A stretch of 64,000 nucleotides of DNA, from positions 1-64,000 of the forward strand of contig NZ_BAFZ01000165.1 of NCBI RefSeq assembly GCF_000308575.1, written 5' to 3'. Position 1 is the first letter of the stretch; every line of letters starts with the position of its first letter. The notes under the pieces were generated by a model. The model saw nothing but the letters and a program-made list of their open reading frames with translations. It searched no databases and had not been told where the DNA came from. The translations under genes were made by a program, and so were the position numbers. Below, one piece after another: positions 8,571 to 17,714 of this stretch. Source of the stretch: Nocardia exalbida NBRC 100660. Lineage in GTDB: Bacteria > Actinomycetota > Actinomycetes > Mycobacteriales > Mycobacteriaceae.

Positions 8571-9261
8571 CGATGTCACCGTCGTCTTCGGCGGCAACCG
8601 CGCGCTCGACGGCGCCGGATTGCGCGCCGAACGCGGCGCGGTGACCGGGCTGATCGGCCCCAACGGCGCGGGCAAGAGCACGTTGTTCGACGTGATCTGC
8701 GGGCTGCGCAAACCGACCCGGGGACGGGTGGCGATCGACGGCGCCGACGTCACCCGGCTCGGCCCGTCCCGCCGCGCCCGGCACGGCCTGGCTCGCACCT
8801 TCCAGCGGCTCGAGTTGTTCGGCAGGCTGAGCGTGCGCGACAACCTGCTGGTCGCCGCCGAACTCGGCCCGCAGCGCAGGCACGCCGCCCGGATCGTCAC
8901 CGAGATCATCGACCGGCTCGGCCTGCACGAACTCGCCGACGCCTGCGCCGACGAGCTGCCGACCGGCACCGGCCGCCTGGTGGAAGTGGGCCGGGCCATC
9001 GCGGCGCGGCCCAGCCTGATCCTGCTCGACGAGCCTGCCGCGGGCCAGGACCACACCGAGACCGAGCGATTCGGCGAACTGCTGCGGTCGCTGGCCGACG
9101 ACGGCACCGCGGTGCTGCTCGTCGAACACGACATGGGCCTGGTGATGAACGTCTGCGACGAGGTGTTCGTGCTCGATCTCGGCAAGGTGATCGCCTCCGG
9201 GCCACCCGCGGTGATCCGCGCCGACCAAACCGTGCTCGCGGCCTATCTGGGAGACGTATGA
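8548..9261 (+). CDS. ABC transporter ATP-binding protein, LivG type
   Basis: 237 residues from GTG, with a GAGGAGG site inside the permease gene. Walker A is GPNGAGKST, Walker B LILLDEP, and the switch histidine is in VEHDM. The signature that should read LSxGQ is ELPTGTGRLVEVGRAI, so the conserved S-G-G/Y-G-Q block is largely lost; this could weaken one of the two ATP sites of the LivG/LivF pair. The last four bases overlap the next gene (ATGA). Confidence 0.92.
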   Translation: MPSLLEVDDVTVVFGGNRALDGAGLRAERGAVTGLIGPNGAGKSTLFDVICGLRKPTRGRVAIDGADVTRLGPSRRARHGLARTFQRLELFGRLSVRDNLLVAAELGPQRRHAARIVTEIIDRLGLHELADACADELPTGTGRLVEVGRAIAARPSLILLDEPAAGQDHTETERFGELLRSLADDGTAVLLVEHDMGLVMNVCDEVFVLDLGKVIASGPPAVIRADQTVLAAYLGDV

Positions 9262-10016
9262 GCGTGCAGAGTGCAACCGAACCAGCCACGGCCACAATGT
9301 CTTCCGGCCCCGCCGAGCTCCTCGGCCTGCGCGAGGTGCGCGCCGCCTACGATGCCATCACCGTGCTGCACGGCGTGGACCTGGACGTCGCGGCCGGGCA
9401 GGTGGTGGCACTGCTCGGGCCCAACGGCGCGGGCAAGACCACCGCGCTGAAGGTGATCGCGGGCATCCACCCGGTCGCCTCCGGACGGCTGATGCTCGGC
9501 GGGCGCGACGTCACCGGAGCAGATCCGCGCGACCTGGCCCGCGCGGGCGTCTGCCTGATTCCCGAGGGCCGCGGGGTGTTCCCGAATCTCACCGTGCGCG
9601 ACAACCTGCTGATGATGACCTTCACCGGACGGTCGAGGGAGGAGATCGAGGAGATCGCCTTCAGCCGGTTCCCGATCCTCGGCAAACGCGCCGGCCAGAT
9701 CGCGGGAACCATGTCCGGCGGCGAACAGCAGATGCTGGCGCTGGCGCGTGGGCTGGCGACCGATCCCGCCGTGCTGCTGCTCGACGAACTGTCCATGGGC
9801 CTGGCCCCGCTGGTGGTCGGCAGGCTCTACGACGAGGTCGCCGAGATCGCCCGCCAAGGTGTCGCGGTGCTGGTGGTCGAGCAGTTCGCCGCCGCCGTGC
9901 TGGACATCGCCGATCACGCGGCCGTCCTGGTGCGCGGCCGGGTGGTGCGGCAGGGACACCCCGACAGCGGAATCCGCAACGAATTGGCAGCCCTCTACCT
10001 AGGAAGTTCCACATGA
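9258..10016 (+). CDS. ABC transporter ATP-binding protein, LivF type
   Basis: 252 residues. Walker A GPNGAGKTT, a fully conserved signature MSGGEQQMLALARGL, Walker B VLLLDE and VVEQF at the switch position. Partner of the LivG-type ATPase with a degenerate signature, so the heterodimer probably has one canonical and one altered ATP site. A start at the internal MSSGPAELLGL is possible, but the ATG used here overlaps the upstream stop. Confidence 0.93.
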   Translation: MSVQSATEPATATMSSGPAELLGLREVRAAYDAITVLHGVDLDVAAGQVVALLGPNGAGKTTALKVIAGIHPVASGRLMLGGRDVTGADPRDLARAGVCLIPEGRGVFPNLTVRDNLLMMTFTGRSREEIEEIAFSRFPILGKRAGQIAGTMSGGEQQMLALARGLATDPAVLLLDELSMGLAPLVVGRLYDEVAEIARQGVAVLVVEQFAAAVLDIADHAAVLVRGRVVRQGHPDSGIRNELAALYLGSST

Positions 10017-10384
10017 CCGAATCTCGCGCGGAGCGTTTCGTCCGCGAACTGCAGGAAATGAAGATCCCCGATCCGGCGGCAGGCCGCTCCGGGCTGTGGC
10101 TGCGCACCGGCGTCACGCTGATGGTGGCCGGGGTGCTGGTGGCGGTGCTGGCGTATTTCATGTCGCACGGCACGACCGACGCACTGGCACAGCGCGACGC
10201 CATCACCCTCGCCCTGGGCGGGGTGGCGGCGAGCGTAGTGGGTTCGGCGCTGTTCCTGCGCTATTCGCTGACCAATTTCCTGCGCTTCTGGCTGGCGCGC
10301 CAGTCCTACGACCTCGACGAACTCGGTAATCGGGTGCTCGGCGCGGAGATTCGCTACGACGGGGTGGCCTCGGCGCCGCGCTGA
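10013..10384 (+). CDS. Small two-helix membrane protein of the transporter operon
   Basis: 123 residues with two membrane segments (VTLMVAGVLVAVLAYFM and ITLALGGVAASVVGSALFL) and a charged C-terminus containing RQSYDLDELGNRVLG. No named family recognised. The ATG overlaps the LivF stop, so it is made with the transporter and could be an accessory membrane component. Confidence 0.8.
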   Translation: MTESRAERFVRELQEMKIPDPAAGRSGLWLRTGVTLMVAGVLVAVLAYFMSHGTTDALAQRDAITLALGGVAASVVGSALFLRYSLTNFLRFWLARQSYDLDELGNRVLGAEIRYDGVASAPR

Positions 10385-10694
10385 GCCACCGGCCGCGGGA
10401 TCCGACGAACACCCGCAGGCCATCACGGACACGCCTGCTCCAACCGGGGCCGAGGACAGGCGGTGCACGCCGTGCCCGGTGAAACCTCGCCGGGCACGGG
10501 AAACGCCTCGGTGCACTGCCGCGCCGGGGGACGGGGATCGGCTCGCGCGTCATCCGCCTCGACTGGGGAGACGGAGGGCCAACGCGCGGTACCGAGCGGT
10601 CGCCGTCGGGTGCCGCCGGTGCGGAAGGGCTGGATCGACCTTCCGCACCGGCGTGTACGCGAGGGCCGCGATACGAGGAAGTGGAGGTGCGGAA
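10385..10694 (+). other. Intergenic stretch between transporter and beta-oxidation genes
   Basis: 310 bp without a supportable gene. It contains the terminator-like hairpin listed separately and presumably a promoter for the acyl-CoA dehydrogenase group; I do not see a clear -35/-10 pair. Confidence 0.5.
10470..10499 (+). terminator. Terminator-like hairpin after the transporter operon
   Basis: A perfect 10-bp G/C-rich stem (CCGTGCCCGG / CCGGGCACGG) with a 10-base loop, about 85 bp past the last gene of the transporter operon. There is no T-run, as is common for actinobacterial intrinsic terminators, so termination is probable rather than certain. Confidence 0.45.
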
Positions 10695-11888
10695 GTGTCC
10701 GGTGACACGAACGCCGAGGGCATGAATTTCGAGCTCTCCGAAGACCAGGAGCTGATCCGGAGATCGGTGGCCGAGTTGTGCCGCAAGTTCGACGACCAGT
10801 ACTGGATGGCGAAGGACCAGGCGCACGAGTTCCCCACCGAGTTCTACGACGCCGTCGCGGGCGGCGGCTGGCTGGGCATCACCATCCCCGAGCAGTACGG
10901 CGGCCACGGCCTCGGCATCACCGAGGCCACCCTGCTCGCCGAAGAGGTGTCGCGCTCCGGCGGCGGGATGAACGCCGCCAGCTCGATCCACATGTCGATC
11001 TTCGGCATGCATCCCGTGGTGGTGCACGGTTCCGAGGAGTTGAGGCGACGGACCCTGCCGCGCATCGTGACCGGCGAGCTGCACGTGTGCTTCGGCGTGA
11101 CCGAACCCGGCGCGGGCCTGGACACCCCCCGCATCACGACGTTCGCCCGCCGCGACGGCGACCACTACGTGGTGAACGGGCGCAAGGTGTGGATCTCGAA
11201 AGCGCAGGAATCGGAGAAGATCCTGTTGCTGACCCGCACCACCCCCTATGACGAGGTCGCCAAGAAGACCGACGGCATGACGCTGTTCCTCACCGACCTC
11301 GACCGCGCGCACGTCGACATCCGGCCGATCGCCAAGATGGGCCGCAACGCCGTCACCTCCAACGAGCTGTTCATCGACGACCTGCGCGTGCCGGTGGAGG
11401 ATCGGGTCGGCGAGGAGGGCGCCGGGTTCCGCTATCTGCTCGACGGATTGAACCCCGAGCGCATGCTGATCGCCGCCGAGGCGCTCGGCCTCGGCCGGGT
11501 CGCGTTGGACCGGGCGGTGCGGTACGCGAAGGAACGCGTGGTCTTCGACCGGCCGATCGGCATGAACCAGGGCATCCAGTTCCCCCTGGCCGATTCGCTG
11601 GCCCGGCTGGACGCGGCCGAGCTGATGCTGCGGAAGGCCACCTGGCGCTACGACAACGGGAAATCCTGTGGGCGCGAGGCGAACACGGCCAAATACCTGT
11701 GCGCCGACGCCGGATTCACCGCCGCCGACCGGGCGCTGCAGACCCACGGCGGCATGGGATACGCCGAGGAGTACCACGTGTCCCGCTACTTCCGGGAGGC
11801 GCGCGTGATGCGCATCGCCCCCGTCAGCCAAGAAATGATCTTGAACTACCTGGGTTCGCACGCCCTGGGATTGCCGAGGAGCTACTGA
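10695..11888 (+). CDS. Acyl-CoA dehydrogenase (FadE-like)
   Basis: 397 residues from GTG with GGAGG 7 bp upstream; ATG at 10722 (MNFELSEDQELIRRS, a classic family N-terminus) is the alternative. It has FGVTEPGAGLDTPRI (flavin/substrate loop), VVNGRKVWISKAQES and the C-terminal QTHGGMGYAEEYHVSRYFREARV block that carries the catalytic-loop region. The end QEMILNYLGSHALGLPRSY matches FadE proteins that close the chain with L-G-LPRSY. First gene of a rightward beta-oxidation set; its stop overlaps the SDR start by one base. Confidence 0.9.
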   Translation: MSGDTNAEGMNFELSEDQELIRRSVAELCRKFDDQYWMAKDQAHEFPTEFYDAVAGGGWLGITIPEQYGGHGLGITEATLLAEEVSRSGGGMNAASSIHMSIFGMHPVVVHGSEELRRRTLPRIVTGELHVCFGVTEPGAGLDTPRITTFARRDGDHYVVNGRKVWISKAQESEKILLLTRTTPYDEVAKKTDGMTLFLTDLDRAHVDIRPIAKMGRNAVTSNELFIDDLRVPVEDRVGEEGAGFRYLLDGLNPERMLIAAEALGLGRVALDRAVRYAKERVVFDRPIGMNQGIQFPLADSLARLDAAELMLRKATWRYDNGKSCGREANTAKYLCADAGFTAADRALQTHGGMGYAEEYHVSRYFREARVMRIAPVSQEMILNYLGSHALGLPRSY

Positions 11889-12652
11889 TGGCGCAGCAGA
11901 CACTGTTCGATCTCACCGGGCGTTCGGCGCTGGTCACGGGCGCCGCGGGCGGGATCGGCTCCGCGGTGGCGCAGGCGCTGGCCACCGCGGGCGCGGCCGT
12001 GCTGGTCACCGACGTCGACGGCGCGGCGGCCCGCGCCGTCGCGGAGAAGATCGTCGCGAACGGTGGCACCGCGGCAGGGCGGGCGCTGGACGTCTCCGAC
12101 CGGGACTCCGCCGCTGCGGCCGCCGAGCAGGCCGCCGGACTCGCCGACGGCGTGCTGCACATCGTCGTGAACAACGCCGGGGTCACCGCACCGGCGATGT
12201 TCGCCGACACCACCGCGGAATCGGTGCGGCGGCTGTTCGACATCCACGCGCTGGGCACGATCAACTGCGCGCAGGCGGCGTTGCCGTTCCTGCCCACCGA
12301 CGGCACCGGGCGGATCATCAACGTCACCTCCGCCGCGGGCATCGTCGGCACGCTCGGCCAGGTGAACTACTCCGCCGCCAAGGCCGCGATCATCGGCATC
12401 ACCAAATCGCTGGCGAAGGAATTGGCGCGCAAGAACATCCTGGTGAACGCGCTCGCCCCGCTGGCGGCGACGCCGATGACGCACACCATCCGTACCGACG
12501 ACCGGTTCTCCGAGCAGATGCTCAACCGGATCCTGTTGCGCCGCTGGGCCGAACCGGAGGAAGTCGCGGGCGCGTTCGTCTTCCTCGCCTCCGACGCCGC
12601 CTCCTTCATCACCGGACAGGTGCTGCCGGTGGACGGCGGCACGGTGATCTGA
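11888..12652 (+). CDS. Short-chain dehydrogenase/reductase (FabG/3-hydroxyacyl-CoA type)
   Basis: 254 residues. Rossmann motif TGAAGGIG, NNAG at the nucleotide site, catalytic serine in NVTSAAG and Y-x3-K in YSAAKAA. The C-terminal VFLASDAASFITGQVLPVDGG is typical of FabG-like enzymes. D at the end of the second strand (VTDVDG) favours NAD(H). Expected role: oxidation of a 3-hydroxyacyl-CoA to the ketoacyl-CoA consumed by the thiolase further down the operon. Confidence 0.9.
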   Translation: MAQQTLFDLTGRSALVTGAAGGIGSAVAQALATAGAAVLVTDVDGAAARAVAEKIVANGGTAAGRALDVSDRDSAAAAAEQAAGLADGVLHIVVNNAGVTAPAMFADTTAESVRRLFDIHALGTINCAQAALPFLPTDGTGRIINVTSAAGIVGTLGQVNYSAAKAAIIGITKSLAKELARKNILVNALAPLAATPMTHTIRTDDRFSEQMLNRILLRRWAEPEEVAGAFVFLASDAASFITGQVLPVDGGTVI

Positions 12653-13891
12653 TGACCGCCCCCGCGCAGCGTCTCGCGCCGGATGGCGGGTCCTCCGGGC
12701 CGGGACCACTCGCCGGTGTCACGGTGGTCGCCTTGGAACAGGCCGTATCCGCGCCGATGTGCACCCGCAGTCTGGCCGATTTCGGCGCCCGGGTGATCAA
12801 GGTGGAGCACCCGGACGGCGGCGACTTCGCCCGGTACTACGACGATGTGGTGCTCGGGCAGGCCGCCCACTTCGTCTGGGTCAACCGCGGCAAGGAGTCG
12901 GTCACCCTCGACCTGAAATCGCCCGCGGGGTGGACCTGCTGCACCGCTTGCTGAGCCGGGCCGACGTGCTGGTGTCCAACCTCGCGCCGGGCGCCGCCGC
13001 CCGCCTCGGCCTCGCGCCCGCGGACCTGGCCGCGCGGCATCCGGACCTGATCGCGGTGGAGATCGACGGGTTCGGCGCGGGCGGGCCGCTGTCCCACAAG
13101 CGCGCCTACGACCTGCTCGTCCAAGCCGAATCCGGCGTCTGCGCGGTGACGGGCACCGCGGACGCCCCGGCCAAACCCGGCCCGCCGGTCGCCGACGTCA
13201 CCACGGGCCTGTACGCGGCGCTGTCGATCCTCGCCGCACTGTGCGGGCGGGGTCGGGGGCGGCCCACGGCAACACCATCTCGGTGAGCCTTTTCGACACC
13301 ATGGCCGAGATGATGGGCTATCACCTGACCTACGCGCGGCACACCGGCATCGATCAGCAGCCGCTCGGGATGAGTTCACCCGCCGTGGCGCCCTACGGCG
13401 CGTATCCCACCGCCGACGGGCGAACCGTGGTGCTGGGCACCACCAATGACCGGGAGTGGCGGCGGCTGGCGACCGACATCCTGGAGCGGTCGGATCTCGC
13501 CGCGGACGAACGATTCCGCACCAATCCCGGGCGGGTGCGCCACCGCGGCGAGATCGACGACGCGATCGCCGCGTGGTGCCTGCGCCACGACCTGGCCCGG
13601 ATCCAGAAGATCGCCGACGACGCCGGGATCGGCAACTCCTGCTACCACCGCCCCACCGAGGTGCTCGACCATCCGCAGCTCACCGAGCGCGACCGCTGGC
13701 GCAGCATCGAGACCCCCGCGGGTCCGATCCCGTCGCTGCTGCCGCCCGCGATCCTCGCCGGGTTCGAGCCGCCGATGGGCCCGGTGCCCGGCCTCGGCGC
13801 GCACACCGACGCCGTGCTCACCGAACTGGGTTGCACCGCAACGGATATCGAAGCGCTGCGGGACGCCGGAGTGATCGGATCACGCCGATGA
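12652..13891 (+). pseudogene. CaiB/BaiF family CoA-transferase, interrupted by two frameshifts
   Basis: Three successive reading frames together make one family III CoA-transferase. Frame 1 has LAGVTVVALEQAVSAP and ARVIKVEHPDGGDFAR. After about 12930, frame 2 has LLSRADVLVSNLAPGAAARLG and the active-site region KRAYDLLVQAESG (Asp nucleophile). After about 13255, frame 3 has ISVSLFDTMAEMMGY to the end. Each switch is repaired by adding one base in a G-rich run (near GCGGGGTGG and GGGCGGGGTCGGGGG). Either the assembly lost a G twice or the gene is dead. Intact, it would move CoA onto the pathway acid. The start overlaps the SDR stop, and the stop overlaps the crotonase ATG. Confidence 0.85.
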
Positions 13892-14715
13892 CCGGCGAGT
13901 CCGTGCTGCTTTCGGAGGATCGCGACGGCGTGCGCACACTGACGCTGAACCGGCCGCACCGCAAGAACGCGATCGACGCCGAACTCTGGGCGGCGCTGGC
14001 CGACGCGCTGCGCGCCGCCGCGGCCGACCGCGCCGTGCGCGCCCTGGTGCTCACCGGGGCGGGCGGCGCGTTCTGTTCCGGTGCGGACATCTCGACGCCC
14101 GACAACGCGCACCCGGTCTACCGGATGCGCGCCCTCACCGATGTCGCGGTCCTGCTGCACGAACTGCCCCTGCCCACCGTCGCGAAAGTCACCGGCGTCG
14201 CGGTCGGCGCGGGCTGGAATCTGGCCCTCGGCTGCGATCTCGTGGTGGCCGCCGCGCAGTCGACGTTCGCGCAGATCTTCACCCGCCGCGGACTGTCGCT
14301 GGATCTGGGCGGCTCCTGGCTGCTGCCCCGGCTGATCGGCCTGCAACAGGCCAAGCGGCTGGCGCTGCTGGCCGAGACCATCGACGCAGAACAGGCTCGC
14401 GATCTGGGCCTGGTCACCTGGGTGGTGGCACAGGAGGAGATCGACGGGTTCGTCACCGAGCTCGCCGCGCGCCTGGCGGCCGGACCGCCGGTGGCGCTGG
14501 CACAGACCAAGGCGCTGCTGCACGAAGGCGCGGGCTCGACACTACGGGAAGCGCTCGCGGCCGAGGCCAGGGCGCAGGGACTGAACTTCGCGACCGCCGA
14601 CGCCCCGGAGGCGTTCGCGGCCTTCGCCGAACGGCGCGAACCACGGTTCACCGGCCACTGGACCGTCCGGCGGCCGCCGATCCGCGCCGCCGGGAATTCC
14701 GAGAACGGGAGATGA
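13888..14715 (+). CDS. Enoyl-CoA hydratase/isomerase (crotonase) family protein
   Basis: 275 residues. Crotonase landmarks: TLNRPHRKNAID, the oxyanion-hole strand GAGGAFCSGADIS, and GVAVGAGWNLALGCDLVVAA. The second catalytic region reads FTRRGLSLDLGGSWLLPRLIG, with Asp rather than the Glu pair of classic hydratases, so hydratase, isomerase or hydrolase activity are all possible. ATGA coupling to the CoA-transferase supports this start against the longer open frame. Confidence 0.88.
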   Translation: MTGESVLLSEDRDGVRTLTLNRPHRKNAIDAELWAALADALRAAAADRAVRALVLTGAGGAFCSGADISTPDNAHPVYRMRALTDVAVLLHELPLPTVAKVTGVAVGAGWNLALGCDLVVAAAQSTFAQIFTRRGLSLDLGGSWLLPRLIGLQQAKRLALLAETIDAEQARDLGLVTWVVAQEEIDGFVTELAARLAAGPPVALAQTKALLHEGAGSTLREALAAEARAQGLNFATADAPEAFAAFAERREPRFTGHWTVRRPPIRAAGNSENGR

Positions 14716-14716
14716 T

Positions 14717-15862
14717 ATGCGTGAGGTAGTCATCGCCGGGGCGGTCCGCACCGCCGTCGGCAAACGCAACGGAGGACTGTCCGGGGTGCACCCGGCCGAC
14801 CTGTCCGCGCTGGTGCTCACCGAGCTGGCCGAGCGCTGCGCCCTCGATCCGGCGCTGATCGACGACGTGATCTGGGGCTGCGTCTCCCAGGTCGGCGACC
14901 AGTCCAGCAACATCGGCCGCTACGCCGTGCTGGCGGCGGGCTGGCCGGAAAGCGTTCCGGGCACCACGGTGAACCGGGCCTGCGGTTCCAGCCAGCAAGC
15001 GCTCGATTTCGCGGCGCAAGCCGTGCTCTCCGGACAGCAGGACATCGTGGTCGCCGGAGGAGTCGAAGTGATGAGCCGGGTGCCGCTGAACGCGGCGAAG
15101 GCTTCCGGTGCTCCCTATGGGCCGAAAGCGTTGGCGCGCTACGACGGCTTCGCGTTCAATCAGGGCATCTCGGCCGAATTGATCGCGAAGAAGTGGGGAT
15201 TCGGCCGCACCCGGCTCGACGAGTACTCCGCGCGTTCGCACGAGCGTGCCGCCGCCGCCCAGGACGCGGGCGCCTTCACCGACCAGATCGTGCCCGTGCG
15301 CACCGAAGCGGGCGTGGTGGAGGCCGACGAGGGGATCCGGCGCGGCACCACCGCGGCGAAGCTCGCCGGGCTCAAACCCGCGTTCCAGGACGACGGCGTG
15401 ATCCACGCGGGCAACGCCTCGCAGATCTCCGACGGTGCGGCCGCCCTGCTGGTGACCACCCCGCGCAAGGCGCGCGAGCTGGGCCTGACGCCACTGGCCC
15501 GCTACCGCGCGGGCGCCGTAGCCGGCTCCGATCCGGTGCTGATGCTCACCGGCCCGATCCCCGCGACGGAGAAGGTGTTGCGCAAAGCGGGTCTCGCGCT
15601 GGCCGATATCGGCGTCTTCGAGGTGAACGAGGCGTTCGCGCCCGTCCCGCTCGCCTGGCTGGCCGAGACCGGCGCCGACGAATCGCTGGTGAATCCACTG
15701 GGCGGAGCGATCGCGCTCGGGCACCCGCTGGGCGGATCCGGCGCCGTCCTGCTGACCCGGATGCTGCACCACATGCGCGACAACGGCATTCGCTACGGCT
15801 TGCAAACCATGTGCGAGGGCGGCGGCACCGCCAACGCCACCGTCGTCGAACTGATGTCCTGA
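14717..15862 (+). CDS. Acetyl-CoA acetyltransferase (thiolase)
   Basis: 381 residues. Acylated cysteine in VNRACGSSQQALDFAA (C90 region), NEAFAPVPLAWL, the histidine motif GGAIALGHPLGGSGA and the second cysteine in MCEGGGTANATVVE. All catalytic residues are present, so it should be an active biosynthetic/degradative thiolase that releases acetyl-CoA or propionyl-CoA at the end of the cycle. One base separates it from the crotonase stop. Confidence 0.93.
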   Translation: MREVVIAGAVRTAVGKRNGGLSGVHPADLSALVLTELAERCALDPALIDDVIWGCVSQVGDQSSNIGRYAVLAAGWPESVPGTTVNRACGSSQQALDFAAQAVLSGQQDIVVAGGVEVMSRVPLNAAKASGAPYGPKALARYDGFAFNQGISAELIAKKWGFGRTRLDEYSARSHERAAAAQDAGAFTDQIVPVRTEAGVVEADEGIRRGTTAAKLAGLKPAFQDDGVIHAGNASQISDGAAALLVTTPRKARELGLTPLARYRAGAVAGSDPVLMLTGPIPATEKVLRKAGLALADIGVFEVNEAFAPVPLAWLAETGADESLVNPLGGAIALGHPLGGSGAVLLTRMLHHMRDNGIRYGLQTMCEGGGTANATVVELMS

Positions 15863-15876
15863 ACAGGAGGCCCGCC

Positions 15877-17028
15877 GTGCGACGAGAGCTGTTCACTGCC
15901 GACCACGAGGCGTTCCGGCAGCTGGTCCGGGATTTCGTGGAGAAGCGGATCGTGCCGGACTACTCCGCGTGGGAGAAGGACGGCAGGATGCCGCGCGAGA
16001 TCTTCACCGAGATGGGCGAACTCGGGCTGCTCGGCTTCGCGGTACCCGAGGAACACGGGGGAGCGGGCATTCGCGACTACCGCTACAACGTGATCCTGCA
16101 GGAAGAGGCGGCCCGGGCCCTGGTCACCCTCGGCACCGTGCGCACCCAGCTCGACGTCATCCTGCCGTACTTCCTGGAGTACGCCGACGCCGCGCAACGG
16201 CGGCGATGGTTTCCCGGGCTGGCGTCGGGGCAGCTGCTCACCGCGATCGCCATGACCGAGCCGGGCACGGGCTCGGATCTGGCGGGGATGCGAACCACCG
16301 CGGCGCGCGACGGCGACGACTACGTGCTCAACGGCGCCAAGACTTTCATCACCGGCGGTCTGCTCGCGGACCTGGTGATCGTGGTCGCCCGCACGTCCAC
16401 CGACCCGGACAACCGCCGCGCCGGGCTCACCCTGCTGGTGGTGGAGGACGGAATGCCCGGCTTCACCCGCGGCCGCATGCTGGAGAAGATGGGCTGCAAG
16501 GTGCAGGACACCATGGAGCTGTCGTTCCACGACGTCCGGGTACCGGTCGCCAACCGGCTCGGCGCCGAGGGCGCGGCGTTCGGCTATCTCGGGCACAATC
16601 TGCCCCAGGAACGGCTCACCGTCGCGGTCGGCTCGGTCGCGCAGGCGCGTGCCGCGATCACCGCGACCGTCGACTACACCAAGCAGCGCAAGGCCTTCGG
16701 CACCACGGTCGCCTCGTTCCAGAACACGAAGTTCGAACTCGCCGCGATGTCCGCGGAAGTGGAAGCGGCGCAGACGATGGCCGACCGTGCGGTGCTCGAC
16801 CTGGTCGAGGGCCCCTTGTCCGGAGCGGACGCCGCCCGCGTCAAGCTGTTCTGCACGGAGGTACAGGCCCGCGTCGTGGACCGCTGCCTGCAATTGTTCG
16901 GCGGGTACGGGTACATGATGGAGTATCCGATCGCCCGGTTGTACACCGACGCGAGGGTGGCGCGAATCTACGCGGGCACCAGCGAGGTCATGAAGATGAT
17001 CGTGGCCCGGGACCTGGGCTTGTCCTGA
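15877..17028 (+). CDS. Acyl-CoA dehydrogenase (FadE-like)
   Basis: 383 residues from GTG with CAGGAGG 6 bp before; the longer open frame overlaps the thiolase and is rejected. Motifs are MTEPGTGSDLAGM, VLNGAKTFITGG and the C-terminal LFGGYGYMMEYPIARLYTDARV followed by IYAGTSEVMKMIVARDLG, with the Glu of the active-site loop (MMEYP) present. Last gene of the rightward catabolic set. Confidence 0.92.
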   Translation: MRRELFTADHEAFRQLVRDFVEKRIVPDYSAWEKDGRMPREIFTEMGELGLLGFAVPEEHGGAGIRDYRYNVILQEEAARALVTLGTVRTQLDVILPYFLEYADAAQRRRWFPGLASGQLLTAIAMTEPGTGSDLAGMRTTAARDGDDYVLNGAKTFITGGLLADLVIVVARTSTDPDNRRAGLTLLVVEDGMPGFTRGRMLEKMGCKVQDTMELSFHDVRVPVANRLGAEGAAFGYLGHNLPQERLTVAVGSVAQARAAITATVDYTKQRKAFGTTVASFQNTKFELAAMSAEVEAAQTMADRAVLDLVEGPLSGADAARVKLFCTEVQARVVDRCLQLFGGYGYMMEYPIARLYTDARVARIYAGTSEVMKMIVARDLGLS

Positions 17029-17128
17029 ACATCGCGGTGCGACGTAACGGCTCTGGTGTGGCGACGGATAAGACGTGCAGCCGCAGTACAACTGGGCATG
17101 CCGATCAGTGAACAGCAGAGGGGAACTC

Positions 17129-17551
17129 ATGCGCTCGGTCACCAGGTTCGTCACAACCGCCGCAGCCGCCGTAGTGGCCTGCGCCCCGGCATTCGTCTTC
17201 GCGGGCACCGCCTCGGCGGCGGCCGTCGATCTCCCGGTCCTCTACACCACGGCGACCGAAGCGGGCTTGTGCTACGGGACGATCCGCGGGAACGTGGATC
17301 AGGACTCCTCCTCGGGACTCCATCTCACCAGCGCCTTCGAAGGCATCGGCACCTGCGCGACCACCGCCTACGTCTCCTGGCACAACATCGACACCGGCGC
17401 CCGCGGCAACACCACCATCAAACTGGTCGGCTCGTGGTACAACTCGGCCACCATCCCGTCAGGTCCCGGCCACATCGAATTGTCCGTCACCACCAAGGAA
17501 TTCTTCCACTCTCCCGATTCGGTCCAAGTGCAGTACGTCATCCCGGGGTAG
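17129..17551 (+). CDS. Small secreted protein
   Basis: 140 residues. RBS GAGGGGA lies 5 bases before ATG. A Sec signal peptide (MRSVTRFVTTAAAAVVACA ... GTASAAA) would be cut around residue 31, leaving about 105 residues. The mature part is beta-rich by eye with two cysteines (LCYGTIRG and GIGTCATT) that could form a disulfide. No family recognised. Confidence 0.75.
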   Translation: MRSVTRFVTTAAAAVVACAPAFVFAGTASAAAVDLPVLYTTATEAGLCYGTIRGNVDQDSSSGLHLTSAFEGIGTCATTAYVSWHNIDTGARGNTTIKLVGSWYNSATIPSGPGHIELSVTTKEFFHSPDSVQVQYVIPG

Positions 17552-17714
17552 ACCACCGGCAGGCGGCGTCCGCCGCGAACGTGCTCGCGGACATCGGCCG
17601 TTGTCTACCGTGAAATAACCACCCACCGGGACGAGCCGGCGGCAGCGCCATCTCGCGGGAGGCGGGCATCGCACCGGGTGGGGACAGTCGTCGAGCTGGG
17701 CCACAATACGTCGC

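Noticed and set aside
6348..9185. A 945-codon open frame opposite the Liv transporter genes
   Set aside because: Arginine/serine/proline-rich shadow of high-GC third positions; the forward strand has four clear transporter genes with motifs.
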